A stretch of 64,000 nucleotides of DNA from Cyclobacteriaceae bacterium (GCA_020832305.1 JAFIEV010000028.1:1-64000), one strand, 5' to 3'. Counted from the first letter of the stretch, positions 45,039 through 54,472 are shown. Program-made: numbers and translations. The notes: generated from the letters alone by a model not told the origin.

Positions 45039-47015
45039 ATGAGAAACCAAGCCAATACTGTTTTTTTAGCTATACTCGCTATTGTATGTTTACAAACGTG
45101 TACTCCAAAAACGGAAATTCAACAAGAGAGCGATGGCGATTTTACCATTGTGAAGTACAATAATAAGGGAGCGGTAGCAGATTTGGGTGTTGGCCTGTGG
45201 GCATGGCCACTTCCGGTAGATTTTGATGGTGATGGCGACATGGATCTGTTGGTGTCATGTCCTGATAAACCCTTCAATGGCATTTATTTTTTTGAAAATG
45301 TATCCGGAGAGGATTTTCCGGTTTTTGCGCCACCGGTACGGCTCACCGATGCCATCAGAAATATACAGGTATCGCATGTACAAGGTGAGGCCAGGTTTTT
45401 AATCCCCGGTGCAGAGCTTGCCGATTTTACCCGGCAGTTAGGCGCAGATACCCTTCATCTTTTTCCCGTAGATTCTATTCTAAAAGATTTTAGCAGGAAC
45501 CCCCGTTTTAATCAGTGGAAAATGGTAGATTATGATGGAGATGGTGATCTTGATATAGTGGTTGGGGTTGATGACTGGAGTGATTACGGATGGGATAATG
45601 CCTTTGATGCTCAAGGCAACTGGTACAAAGGCCCCTTACATGGATATCTTTACCTGGTTGAAAATGTAGACGGCACATATAAAAATAGGGGAAGGATCAA
45701 GGCGGGAGGGAAGGACATCGATGTATTTGGTGCTCCCTCACCCAATTTTGCGGATTTCGATGGCGATGGCGACTATGATATCATCTGTGGTGAGTTTCTC
45801 GATAAACTTACCTGGTTTGAAAATACAGGAACCCGGGCAAACCCTGTTTATGCACCTGGCAGATTCCTTGAAAATGATGGTGGAATCATTAAAATGGATT
45901 TGCAAATGATCGTGCCGGTTTCGGTTGACTGGGATGGCGATGGACATACAGACCTGGTGGTGGGTGATGAAGATGGAAGGGTTGCTTTAATCAGAAATAC
46001 TGGTAAGGTAAAAAACCGGATGCCGGTATTTGAAAGCCCGGTTTATTTCCAGCAGGAAGCCGATAATCTTAAATTTGGCGCCCTGGCTACTCCGGTCGCT
46101 TATGACTGGGATAATGATGGTGATCTTGATCTTATCAGTGGCAATTCAGCAGGCTATTTTGCCTTTATTGAAAACCTCGATGGGGGCAATCCACCCACCT
46201 GGGCCAACCCGGTACTCTTAGAAGCTGGTGGAGAAACCATCCGAATACAGGCAGGAGACAATGGCTCCATTCAGGGACCCGCAGAAGCCAAATGGGGTTA
46301 TACAGTTTTGTCCGTTGCCGATTGGGATGGAGACGGACTACCCGATATTATTTTCAATTCCATATGGGGAAAAATCGAATGGTTTAAAAATATTGGAGAA
46401 ATAGGTAAACCCGTTCTGGATAAAGCGAGGCCTGTAAAGGCAAGATGGCCCAATGGCGAAATACCCAGACCCGCCTGGAACTGGTGGTACCCGGAAAAAG
46501 ATGAACTGGTAACCCAATGGCGTACCTGTCCTTTTGTGATTGACTGGAATGAAGATGGACTCATGGATATTATTATGCTCGACCATGAAGGTTACCTGGC
46601 CTTTTATGAAAGAATTGAAGAAGATGGCGAATTATACCTTTTGCCCGGCAAGCGCATTTTCTATGGTGTGAATGCTTCAGGATTTGAGGGGCCCAACCGC
46701 ATGAGTGTGGATGAGCCTGGATTATTGAGACTCAATACACGGGAGGCCGGTGGAAGTGGACGCAGGAAATTTCTTTTAACAGACTGGGATGGTGACGGCG
46801 ACCTCGATTTACTGATCAATAGCGTGAATATTTCACTTTTTGAAAATATTGGTGAAAAAGATGGATTGGTGCAAATGGAGTATAAAGGCCAACTCTCAGA
46901 TAAAATACTGGCAGGCCATACTACTAGTCCGACCCTGGTAGACTGGAATAAAAATGGAATATGGGATCTATTGGTCGGTGCTGAAGATGGCCATTTCTAT
47001 CACCTGAGCCGGTGA
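45039..47015 (+). CDS. FG-GAP/VCBS-repeat beta-propeller lipoprotein
   Basis: The 658-residue protein has a lipoprotein signal (CLQTC, near residue 21) and nine or so Asp-rich calcium-binding loops of the DxDGDGDxD type, for example DFDGDGDMDLLVS, DYDGDGDLDIVVG, DWDNDGDLDLISG, DWDGDGLPDIIFN and DWDGDGDLDLLIN. The repeats build a seven- or eight-bladed propeller like integrin alpha heads. It is likely surface-anchored and may bind the glycan or organise the enzymes. Coupling to the sulfatase gene (34 bases) supports a role in the same pathway. Confidence 0.85.
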   Translation: MRNQANTVFLAILAIVCLQTCTPKTEIQQESDGDFTIVKYNNKGAVADLGVGLWAWPLPVDFDGDGDMDLLVSCPDKPFNGIYFFENVSGEDFPVFAPPVRLTDAIRNIQVSHVQGEARFLIPGAELADFTRQLGADTLHLFPVDSILKDFSRNPRFNQWKMVDYDGDGDLDIVVGVDDWSDYGWDNAFDAQGNWYKGPLHGYLYLVENVDGTYKNRGRIKAGGKDIDVFGAPSPNFADFDGDGDYDIICGEFLDKLTWFENTGTRANPVYAPGRFLENDGGIIKMDLQMIVPVSVDWDGDGHTDLVVGDEDGRVALIRNTGKVKNRMPVFESPVYFQQEADNLKFGALATPVAYDWDNDGDLDLISGNSAGYFAFIENLDGGNPPTWANPVLLEAGGETIRIQAGDNGSIQGPAEAKWGYTVLSVADWDGDGLPDIIFNSIWGKIEWFKNIGEIGKPVLDKARPVKARWPNGEIPRPAWNWWYPEKDELVTQWRTCPFVIDWNEDGLMDIIMLDHEGYLAFYERIEEDGELYLLPGKRIFYGVNASGFEGPNRMSVDEPGLLRLNTREAGGSGRRKFLLTDWDGDGDLDLLINSVNISLFENIGEKDGLVQMEYKGQLSDKILAGHTTSPTLVDWNKNGIWDLLVGAEDGHFYHLSR

Positions 47016-47048
47016 AAAGAAAGAATTTTATTGCCAGAAACCTTGAAA

Positions 47049-47810
47049 TCAGCCCAACCTATGGCAATGGAGTATTTCATTTTTACTATTTATTGTATTA
47101 TATCCTTTGCTTTGTAAAAATTTTTGCAAATCATTAATGTTATGGCTTTTAACCCAATTATGTACCTCAATGGTTAAGTACTTGATCTTTGCAAAGATTT
47201 CGTCAGGACAATTATACAAAATGTCAAATTCAGCCCCTTCACAATCGAGTTTAACTAAGTCGACGGTGTCAAGTTGATATTTTTTAAAAATATCAGCAAG
47301 GGATATGGCCTGTACTTCTAATAAAGCGTCGGTGTTTTTTCTTTCAAATACAGAAGCGCCCGTTGTATAGAGGTCATTGTCGACATAGCTCATTGTAAGT
47401 GTCGTTTGATGACCAAATACAGCATTCTCATCAATGGTGAGATCATATTTGGGGTTTAACGCTGCATGCTTATGTAGTAAAGTAAGGTTTTTGCTTATTG
47501 GCTCAAATGCAATAATTCTTGAATTTGGAAATTTTGAAAAAGCATACAGTGAGAAATAACCAACATTGGCTCCTGCATCAATAATTACAGGGGATTTGGA
47601 GCTATAATCGCCCAATTTGTACACCTGCCGCAGAAAGACTTCATCAAAAGTGGCCATCATGCCCGGAGGTAATTCAAGGGAGATATCATCTTTCATTTCC
47701 GGATAGAAAATGTCACATTTATCAGATCCTTTATTCTTGATCTTATAGTAATATTTCCAGAAAGAAAACCAGTTATTGATATTTCTGACTGAGCTTAGGT
47801 AACGGTTCAT
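47049..47810 (-). CDS. FkbM-family methyltransferase
   Basis: The 253-residue cytosolic protein contains SPVIIDAGANVGYFSLYAF (SAM motif I), RIIAFEPISKNLTLLHKH (acidic motif II), and DTVDLVKLDCEGAEFDIL, the FkbM hallmark. FkbM enzymes O-methylate sugars or polyketides. It is convergent with the FG-GAP gene and divergent from prfB, and looks unrelated to the catabolic genes. The substrate is unknown. Confidence 0.85.
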   Translation of the reverse strand: MNRYLSSVRNINNWFSFWKYYYKIKNKGSDKCDIFYPEMKDDISLELPPGMMATFDEVFLRQVYKLGDYSSKSPVIIDAGANVGYFSLYAFSKFPNSRIIAFEPISKNLTLLHKHAALNPKYDLTIDENAVFGHQTTLTMSYVDNDLYTTGASVFERKNTDALLEVQAISLADIFKKYQLDTVDLVKLDCEGAEFDILYNCPDEIFAKIKYLTIEVHNWVKSHNINDLQKFLQSKGYNTINSKNEILHCHRLG

Positions 47811-47882
47811 GAATCGCTTGGTCGTACATTCACTATGTACAATTCGTTTAACGTGTAAAGTATAATTTTTCTGTTATAGTGT

Positions 47883-47912
47883 AAACACACAAGTCGACAG
47901 TGTGTTTTTTAT
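47883..47912 (+). terminator. Hairpin with T-tract upstream of prfB
   Basis: AAACACAC (47883-47890) pairs with GTGTGTTT (47900-47907) over a 9-base loop containing GTCGAC, followed by further T residues. It lies before the prfB promoter boxes, so it cannot be an attenuator of that promoter; it may insulate prfB from upstream transcription. Confidence 0.35.
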
Positions 47913-47921
47913 ATTTTAAAC

Positions 47922-47950
47922 TTTGAGTTCAATTGAATTTACTAATTTTG
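47922..47950 (+). promoter_or_regulatory. prfB promoter
   Basis: TTTG at 47922-47925 and TAATTTTG at 47943-47950 match the Bacteroidota -33 and -7 boxes with a 17-base spacer. The start codon at 47976 lies 25 bases downstream. Confidence 0.6.
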
Positions 47951-47975
47951 CAATTCACAAATAATTTATCACGAA

Positions 47976-49065
47976 ATGACAACTGAACAATTCAGAGATA
48001 TAAAGGCCCGCGTTAATGCCTTGAGGAGGTACCTTTGACTACGACAAGAAAAAATCTGAAATAGAAGAAGCGGAACAAATTTCTGCCCAACCCGGTTTTT
48101 GGGACGATCCTCAGGAGGCTGAGAAAGTTATGAAAACCATCCGAACCAAAAAGGCCTGGACAGACGCGTATGAAGAAGTGCAGACGCTATTTGAGGACAT
48201 GGAAGCGCTGAATGAGTTTTATGAAGCCGGAGATGTCGAGGACGATGAAATGGACAGGGAATACGCTAAAGTTGCCAGGGCCGTTGAAAATCTGGAACTT
48301 AAAAAGATGCTGAGTGGTGAGGAGGATCAGCTCAATGCCATTATGGAAATTAATCCGGGGGCAGGAGGTACAGAAAGTCAGGATTGGGCAGAAATGCTTA
48401 TGCGTATGTATGTAATGTGGGGTCAGGGCAATGGTTTTAAAGTAAAAGAACTGAGCTATCAACCCGGTGATACAGCAGGCATTAAGTCAGCATCCCTTGA
48501 ATTTGATGGCAAGTTTGCCTATGGTATGCTTCAATCTGAAATAGGCGTGCACAGACTGGTGCGTATTTCACCTTTTGATAGTGGAGGAAGAAGGCACACA
48601 TCCTTTGCTTCGGTTTATGTGTATCCTGTTGTAGATGATACGATAAAAATTGACATCAATCCTGCTGACCTGAGCTGGGACACCTTTAGATCGAGTGGCG
48701 CTGGTGGTCAGAATGTAAACAAAGTTGAAACCGCTGTAAGGGTGAGACACGCTCCTTCAGGCCTGGTAGTAGAGTGCCAGGTGACAAGATCGCAAGGCCA
48801 AAACCGTGAAAAAGCGCTGGAAATGCTTAAGTCTAAACTCTACCAAATTGAACTGGATAAACGCAATGCCAAAAGAGCTGAAGTTGAAAACAGCAAACTC
48901 AGGGTGGATTTCGGTTCACAAATCAGAAATTATGTGCTCCATCCTTATAAACTTATAAAAGATAATCGTACCGGCGTCGAAAGAACAGATGTTCAAAATG
49001 TACTGGATGGCGACCTGGATGATTATATGAAGGCATTTCTGATGCAGCAGGAACCTGCTGAATGA
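47976..49065 (+). CDS. prfB: Peptide chain release factor 2 with programmed +1 frameshift
   Basis: The gene is read in two frames. The first 20 codons from ATG 47976 end in CTT followed by an in-frame TGA (48036-48038). Skipping one base at 48036 continues as DYDKKKSEIEEAEQ into the long frame, giving 362 residues, the normal RF2 length. The shift signal is complete: AGGAGG at 48024-48029, a 3-base spacer, CTT, TGA, C. RF2 itself reads UGA, so low RF2 allows frameshifting and self-regulation. RISPFDSGG contains the SPF tripeptide that selects UGA, and SSGAGGQNVNK is the GGQ catalytic motif. A search that ignores the shift would miscall the start at 48130. Confidence 0.97.
48024..48039 (+). 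promoter_or_regulatory. prfB: prfB frameshift site
   Basis: AGGAGG (internal Shine-Dalgarno), TAC spacer and CTT-TGA-C slippery stop give the classic RF2 autoregulatory +1 shift. The SD-to-slip spacing of three bases is the functional one known from E. coli. Confidence 0.95.
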
Positions 49066-49179
49066 TGTAATTGAAATGACTGAAAACGTTTGCATTTTTA
49101 GTCATTTCTTTTGTACTTTGGTTTTTGATATCCAATTTTGGATTTATCGTATTTTTTCTTCTATTCAAAATCACGTATT

Positions 49180-50019
49180 ATGACACTAGATAACAGATAT
49201 GCACTGGGCCCTGAAGATGTAAAAACATTTGATACCGCCCGTTTGCGCAAGGAATTTCTGATCGGCCAACTTATGATTCCAGGGCAGGTAAAAGGTGCCT
49301 ATTCCCATTATGACCGTATGATATCGCTCGGTATAGTGCCGGAGGCTTATGCCATCCAGTTACCCGCTTTTGAAGATTTTACCAAGCAGGATTATTTTCT
49401 AAGTCGCAGGGAAATTGGCATAATAAACACCGGAGGAAAGGGCAGCATCATTGCTGATGGTCAGGAATATGAAATGGCCAACAAAGATTGTCTGTATATT
49501 GGCAAGGGCGTAAAAGAGGTTTCTTTTAAAAGTGCAGATGCATCACAACCGGCCAGGTATTTTGCATGCAGTGCTCCGGCGCATCAGAGCTATCCTATAG
49601 CGAAGGCCTCAAAGTCAGAAGCCAATCCGCTGGAGATGGGTTCTCCGGTTACCAGCAATGAACGCACCATCTATCAGTATATCCACCTCAAAGGCATACA
49701 AAGCTGTCAATTGGTGATGGGATTTACTGAATTGAAAAAGGGAAGCGTATGGAATAGTTTTCCTCCCCACACCCACGACCGCCGTATGGAGGTGTATTTC
49801 TATTTTGACCTACCTGAAAATCAAAAGGTGTGTCACATTATGGGACAACCGGAAGAGACGCGTCATATTTTCATGAGCAATGAGGAGGCAGTAATTTCCC
49901 CCAATTGGTCTATGCATTGTGGTGCAGGCACTACCAATTATTCTTTCATATGGGCTATGGCGGGTGAGAATATGGAATTTACCGATATGGATCCGGTTAC
50001 AATGGACGTCATTAAATAA
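49180..50019 (+). CDS. kduI: 5-keto-4-deoxyuronate isomerase
   Basis: The ATG at 49180 gives 279 residues, the usual KduI length; an in-frame ATG at 49138 would add an unlikely 14-residue leader. The sequence shows the KduI cupin: RKEFLIGQLMIPGQVKGAYSH at the N-terminus near residue 25, the metal motif PPHTHDRRMEVYFYFDL, and MHCGAGTTNYSFIWAMAGEN at the end. It isomerises 5-keto-4-deoxyuronate (from unsaturated uronic acids released by polysaccharide lyases) to 3-deoxy-D-glycero-2,5-hexodiulosonate. The SDR gene follows after 8 bases and should do the next step. Confidence 0.95.
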   Translation: MTLDNRYALGPEDVKTFDTARLRKEFLIGQLMIPGQVKGAYSHYDRMISLGIVPEAYAIQLPAFEDFTKQDYFLSRREIGIINTGGKGSIIADGQEYEMANKDCLYIGKGVKEVSFKSADASQPARYFACSAPAHQSYPIAKASKSEANPLEMGSPVTSNERTIYQYIHLKGIQSCQLVMGFTELKKGSVWNSFPPHTHDRRMEVYFYFDLPENQKVCHIMGQPEETRHIFMSNEEAVISPNWSMHCGAGTTNYSFIWAMAGENMEFTDMDPVTMDVIK

Positions 50020-50027
50020 TCAAAACT

Positions 50028-50822
50028 ATGTCGATTTCACTATTTGATCTTACAGGAAAAATCGCATTGGTTACAGGCGGCTCACATGGTCTGGGTATGG
50101 CGGTAGCCATTGGCCTGGGTAAGGCAGGCGCTAAAGTTGTAATCAATGGCACCTCTCAGGAAAGACTTGAAAAGGCCAAAGCAGATTATAAAGCAGAAGG
50201 ACTTGATGTAGAGGTATATCGTTTTGATGTCACTAAAGAGCAGGAAGTTATAAATAGCCTTGACGCCATTGAAAAAGAGGTAGGCCCCATAGACATATTG
50301 GTTAATAATGCAGGAATTATCAAAAGAATTCCAATGGTGGATATGCCGGTAGAAGAATGGCAGCAGGTGATTGATGTAGATCTTACAGCGCCATTTATTG
50401 TATCGAGGCATCTGGCCAAGCGCCTGATTGCCCGTAAATCGGGAGGTAAAATCATCAATATGTGCTCGATGATGAGTGAGTTGGGTCGAAATACTGTCGG
50501 TGCTTATGCAGCTGCAAAAGGCGGTTTGAAGATGCTGACTAAAAATATGGCTACTGAATGGGCGAGGTTCAATATTCAGGTCAATGGTATTGGTCCGGGT
50601 TATTTTGCCACCAGTCAAACGGCCCCTATAAGGGTAGATGGCCACCCATTTAATGATTTTATCATTCAGCGCACCCCTGCCGGTAAATGGGGTGATCCCT
50701 CAGACCTGGCAGGTGCAGCCATTTTCCTGTCTTCAAAGGCTTCTGATTTTGTAAATGGTCATATCCTGTATGTCGATGGTGGCATTCTGGCGACCATTGG
50801 AAAGCCATCGAATGAGGCTTAA
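50028..50822 (+). CDS. SDR oxidoreductase, KduD / gluconate 5-dehydrogenase type
   Basis: The 264-residue protein is a classical short-chain dehydrogenase: LVTGGSHGLGMAVAIGLG is the NAD(P) loop, LVNNAG follows, and YAAAKGG carries the catalytic Tyr and Lys. VRVDGHPFND and the C-terminal VDGGILATIGK match the Bacteroidota gluconate 5-dehydrogenase branch, which overlaps in sequence with KduD. Given the 8-base gap to kduI, reduction of 3-deoxy-hexodiulosonate to 2-keto-3-deoxygluconate is the likely role. KduD is therefore inferred from context. A bidirectional terminator follows. Confidence 0.9.
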   Translation: MSISLFDLTGKIALVTGGSHGLGMAVAIGLGKAGAKVVINGTSQERLEKAKADYKAEGLDVEVYRFDVTKEQEVINSLDAIEKEVGPIDILVNNAGIIKRIPMVDMPVEEWQQVIDVDLTAPFIVSRHLAKRLIARKSGGKIINMCSMMSELGRNTVGAYAAAKGGLKMLTKNMATEWARFNIQVNGIGPGYFATSQTAPIRVDGHPFNDFIIQRTPAGKWGDPSDLAGAAIFLSSKASDFVNGHILYVDGGILATIGKPSNEA

Positions 50823-50832
50823 AAAAATAAAA

Positions 50833-50868
50833 AAAAGCTGCTTAAAATTTTTCTAAGCAGCTTTTTTT
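50833..50868. terminator. Bidirectional rho-independent terminator
   Basis: AAAAGCTGCTTA (50833-50844) pairs with TAAGCAGCTTTT (50854-50865) across a 9-base loop, flanked by A-tracts on the left and T-tracts on the right. It separates the convergent SDR gene and the minus-strand lipoprotein gene and can end both transcripts. Confidence 0.9.
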
Positions 50869-50880
50869 AATCCATTTCTA

Positions 50881-51729
50881 TCAGTCACAATTCATATCCT
50901 GAAAACTTCCATTCCAGCAGCCACTCCAGGCACCCTCTTTTTGAATGCTACCCTCTTTGGTATTGCTGTTCCAGCGTATTGTATATTTTTCATTTTTGTC
51001 GGCAGCAAATATAATGTAATATGCATCGAATGGGGCTTCCGAGGTTTTACCATATTCTATATAATTGCCCTTGAAAGCATTATTTACATATTTCTGCTGT
51101 AGTACATCGAACCTTTGGTTGGCTACATATGTATGCTTCAATGAAAAAATATCTTGTTTATCATAGGTCCAGTCTACTTTTATTGCTGGTTGTACACTAA
51201 GTGAAATATTTTGAATGACAGGATGGTTGATTACCCACCAACCACCGCGCCTGCCATAGTGTGATTTACCGTGAAACCATAAGATATTCTCCAGAAGCGG
51301 ATTGCCAGATTTGCTTATATACATTTGCCATTTTACTGAATCACTTTCAATTTCACCGGTCAGCTTTGCTGAATAACTGTCGGATCCCAATGCTACATTA
51401 TACTGCCATATCCAGGCTTGTTCATCATCACTCCATGACGCCTGATGGTCGAAGGCTTTTTCAAAAGCGGCAACCGGCAAAGCAGTATGTATGGCAGCTA
51501 CTCCTGACCAGAATCCCAAATGTAATGCAGCCACCGCAAAATACAAGGATCCATTTTCAACCCTTCCACCGGAACTAGCGGAAGTGCCCATTTCATAATC
51601 CATGCTCATCGAACTTTTAGGAGGGAGGTCAAGCCTGGGATTTTCTTTGTCAGATGAACAGGAGAATTGTAAAAACAAGATAATGGCAGCCAGAAAAAAG
51701 CCACTGAGTTTTTTTGCAATAAGTCCCAT
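50881..51729 (-). CDS. Lipoprotein of unknown function
   Basis: The 282-residue protein has a lipoprotein signal (LQFSCSS, Cys24) and a beta-rich body with aromatic strands (QAWIWQYNVALG, RRGGWWVINHPVIQN). It ends with EGSIQKEGAWSGCWNGSFQDMNCD, where two Cys may form a disulfide. I do not recognise the family. It is divergent from the ECF sigma gene, with a 299-base gap holding a palindrome at 51807-51826. Confidence 0.6.
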   Translation of the reverse strand: MGLIAKKLSGFFLAAIILFLQFSCSSDKENPRLDLPPKSSMSMDYEMGTSASSGGRVENGSLYFAVAALHLGFWSGVAAIHTALPVAAFEKAFDHQASWSDDEQAWIWQYNVALGSDSYSAKLTGEIESDSVKWQMYISKSGNPLLENILWFHGKSHYGRRGGWWVINHPVIQNISLSVQPAIKVDWTYDKQDIFSLKHTYVANQRFDVLQQKYVNNAFKGNYIEYGKTSEAPFDAYYIIFAADKNEKYTIRWNSNTKEGSIQKEGAWSGCWNGSFQDMNCD

Positions 51730-51806
51730 AGTAATTTTTTGATTTGGTTAATAGCGCAATTTAAGCCAATAATTGTGCCATATACATTTCGGATTTCAAT
51801 TAGTTT

Positions 51807-51826
51807 GTACAATGTAAGTATTGTAC
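51807..51826. promoter_or_regulatory. Palindrome GTACAAT-N6-ATTGTAC, possible operator
   Basis: Perfect 7-bp arms at 51807-51813 and 51820-51826 are separated by six bases, in the gap between the divergent lipoprotein and sigma-factor genes. The shape fits a dimeric repressor site. It has no T-tract. Confidence 0.45.
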
Positions 51827-51948
51827 TTCAATTGCCTAATACTGCCTTAAAGAGCATTTGTCTTTTTTGGCTTTAAATGCTTACAAAGCTTCCAATATAC
51901 CTAAGTTCATCATTAACTGTTTTTCGAATTACGAAAATTTTAATATTT

Positions 51949-51956
51949 TAATTTTG
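51949..51956 (+). promoter_or_regulatory. -7 box (TAATTTTG) for the ECF sigma gene
   Basis: The box matches TAnnTTTG and lies 72 bases before the ATG at 52029, leaving a leader of roughly 65 bases. The -33 element is not obvious. Confidence 0.4.
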
Positions 51957-52028
51957 CAAAATATTAAAGTAATTATTTATTTTCGTCTTTTCGACTCCTT
52001 ACAAGGATTGTAAAAAATACCTGCCTCT

Positions 52029-52637
52029 ATGGAATTACGCTTATTAAATTATGCAGTTGAGAAAAAGGATTTGGAGATTTGGAGTGCCTTTGTACAAGGA
52101 GATAAGGAAGCTTTTGCAGTTATTTATCGAAATAGTGTAAAAAACCTGTACAATTATGGCATGAAAGTATCGGACAATTCTGAGCTTGTTGAAGAAGCCA
52201 TTCAGGATTTATTTGTCGAATTATGGGAACGTCGCGAGAGATTGTCGCTAACCGATAACATCAACTTTTATCTCTTAAAGGCATTGCGATTTAAAATCAT
52301 AAGGCTTGCTGAAAATGAAAAAAGGAGGGTAACACAGTTAAACTCGATAAAAGCTACTTATTTGTGCGAGCATGTACTGCCATTTGAAGAAATCCTGATT
52401 CGGGAGCAACTGGGTGAAGAAAGAAAGATGAAGTTATTTACGGCCCTTGCAAAACTTCCCGCAAGGCAAAAGGAAGTACTGCATCTATTATTCTTCGAAA
52501 AATACAGTTACGAAGAGATTTCGAAAATAATGGATTTAAACCTTCGGTCAGTATACACGCTTGCCTGGAAATCCATTGCCACTTTGAAGAAAAATATTCT
52601 TTGCATAGTATTTACCATCGCATCCTGGGTATTCTGA
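52029..52637 (+). CDS. ECF-type RNA polymerase sigma factor
   Basis: The 202-residue protein has sigma-70 region 2 (DLEIWSAFVQGDKEAFAVIY through LVEEAIQDLFVELWERRE) and region 4 (LPARQKEVLHLLFFEKYSYE, then EISKIMDLNLRSVYTLAWKS). The short hydrophobic C-terminus (ILCIVFTIASWVF) is typical of the Bacteroidota family that works with FecR anti-sigma factors. Here it is 29 bases before a GH78 gene rather than fecR; the nearest fecR is 8 kb downstream, beyond the mannose operon. Confidence 0.9.
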   Translation: MELRLLNYAVEKKDLEIWSAFVQGDKEAFAVIYRNSVKNLYNYGMKVSDNSELVEEAIQDLFVELWERRERLSLTDNINFYLLKALRFKIIRLAENEKRRVTQLNSIKATYLCEHVLPFEEILIREQLGEERKMKLFTALAKLPARQKEVLHLLFFEKYSYEEISKIMDLNLRSVYTLAWKSIATLKKNILCIVFTIASWVF

Positions 52638-52666
52638 ATAACTAAAGAATTAGCCTGAGTTTTATT

Positions 52667-54472
52667 ATGTTTCCAACTTATAACAATGGCCTGTTTATGG
52701 CCTTTCTTCTGGCATCAGGGATATTGATTTCCATGCCTGTAATCTCGCAGGAACCCTCATGGAGGGAAACATCGTCCCAGGGTACGCTCACATCGAGGTT
52801 TTTAATGGCACCCCGGGTTGTTAAATGGAAGTCACATCCAGAACCCTTTATCAATAACCCGGCATACTTGCTTGAGCCAGCCACCGGACAGGCCGTCCTG
52901 GGTTCAAATGCTTCATATTTTAGTATGAAGAGCGATGGAAGTTCAAATCCTTCTGTCTTATTGGATTTTGGCAAAGAATTGCATGGCGCCATTCAGCTTG
53001 TTTCAGGCCAGCCTAAAGATAAACGACCGGTTCGTGTACGTGTTGTACTCGGTGAATCTGTAACTGAGGCTATGTCTGAGATTACAGAAGAAAATGGCGC
53101 AACCAATGACCATGCCATGCGCGATTTCGTACTTGAAATTCCATGGCTGGGTTGGATAGAAACCGGGAACTCAGGCTTTCGATTTGCCAGGATTGAATTG
53201 CTTGACAGGGACAGAGAGCTGGTTTTGAAAGAAATTAATGCCGTTTTGGTAGTGCAGGATGTCCCCTGGCTTGGATCTTTTCATTCTGATGACGAGCTGC
53301 TTAATCAAATCTGGGATGTAGGCGCCTACACCGTCTTTTTGAATATGCAGGATTATGTCTGGGATGGCATCAAAAGAGATCGGCTGGTATGGATTGGCGA
53401 TTTACATCCTGAAGTGGCAAGCATTCATGCAGTTTTCGGACATAACGAAGCGGTGCCCCGCAGCCTCGACCTCATCAAAAAGCACACACCCTTGCCAGCC
53501 TGGATGAATGGCATAAGTTCATATTCACTCTGGTGGGTGATATTGCATCGCGATTGGTATATGCAACATGGTGACCTGAATTATCTGAAGGAACAGGAAG
53601 ACTATCTGTCAAGGCTTACCCGACAGATTGCTTCTAAAATTGAAAATGGCATTGAAAAACTCGATGGATGGCGATTTCTGGATTGGCCATCGAACGGAGA
53701 CAGCCTTGCTACTCATGCCGGTCTGCAGGCATTGAGCCTGAGGGCCTTAATTTCGGCCCGGGAAATGTTTGAGGCGCTCGGAAACCGGGAAATGATAAAT
53801 TTTACCGGCAAGGTCATCAGCGAGATGCAGGATTATTCACATCAGGATGTCTATTCAAAACAGGCAGCGGCACTCTTGTCGCTGGTCGGTCTTATGGATG
53901 CACAAAAGGCAGCGGATATCATTCAGCAAGACGGTGTGCATCGCTTTTCTACTTTTTACGGTTATTACATGCTACAGGCCCTCGCCGGGGCAGGAAGGTA
54001 TACAGAAGCGATGGAAAGTATAAAAACCTATTGGGGCGCCATGATCCAGCTGGGTGCCACCACTTTTTGGGAAGATTTTAATATTCAATGGATGGATAAC
54101 GCAGCACCCATTGATGATTTTGTTCCGGAAGGCAAAATCGATGTCCATGCAACTTACGGAAACTTCAGCTATAAAAAGCTCAGGCATAGCCTGTGCCATG
54201 GCTGGGCATCAGGCCCCACGGCATGGATGAGCCAGCATGTATTGGGTGTACAAGCAACTGAACCGGGCTCACTGACACTTCGCATTTCACCTAACCTGGG
54301 ACACCTCAATAAAGTGGAAGGAAGTTATCCCTTACCGGATGGCCGCAAACTGCTGATCAGTCATGAAAAATCTGAAAGCGGTGGTGTCAATAGTCTGATT
54401 CAGGTGCCTAAAGGGTTTAAAGTAGAGGTGGACAAATCCAGGGTCAGGAAGTATAAGATCAGGAAAATATAA
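52667..54472 (+). CDS. GH78-type alpha-L-rhamnosidase, exported
   Basis: The 601-residue protein has a signal peptide (MPVISQ near residue 28). The (alpha/alpha)6 domain has GIKRDRLVWIGDLHPE, the GH78 hallmark with its catalytic acidic residues, then LDWPSNGDSLATHAG, GATTFWEDFN and RHSLCHGWASGPTAWMSQ. Family members cleave alpha-L-rhamnose by inversion. It is shorter than many GH78 enzymes, lacking some N-terminal sandwich domains. The 29-base gap to the ECF sigma gene suggests that the two share a transcript, which is unusual. Confidence 0.88.
   Translation: MFPTYNNGLFMAFLLASGILISMPVISQEPSWRETSSQGTLTSRFLMAPRVVKWKSHPEPFINNPAYLLEPATGQAVLGSNASYFSMKSDGSSNPSVLLDFGKELHGAIQLVSGQPKDKRPVRVRVVLGESVTEAMSEITEENGATNDHAMRDFVLEIPWLGWIETGNSGFRFARIELLDRDRELVLKEINAVLVVQDVPWLGSFHSDDELLNQIWDVGAYTVFLNMQDYVWDGIKRDRLVWIGDLHPEVASIHAVFGHNEAVPRSLDLIKKHTPLPAWMNGISSYSLWWVILHRDWYMQHGDLNYLKEQEDYLSRLTRQIASKIENGIEKLDGWRFLDWPSNGDSLATHAGLQALSLRALISAREMFEALGNREMINFTGKVISEMQDYSHQDVYSKQAAALLSLVGLMDAQKAADIIQQDGVHRFSTFYGYYMLQALAGAGRYTEAMESIKTYWGAMIQLGATTFWEDFNIQWMDNAAPIDDFVPEGKIDVHATYGNFSYKKLRHSLCHGWASGPTAWMSQHVLGVQATEPGSLTLRISPNLGHLNKVEGSYPLPDGRKLLISHEKSESGGVNSLIQVPKGFKVEVDKSRVRKYKIRKI

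Noticed and set aside
48130-49065. prfB starting at the ATG at 48130
   Set aside because: This start would drop the RF2 N-terminal domain and ignore the clear frameshift site upstream.
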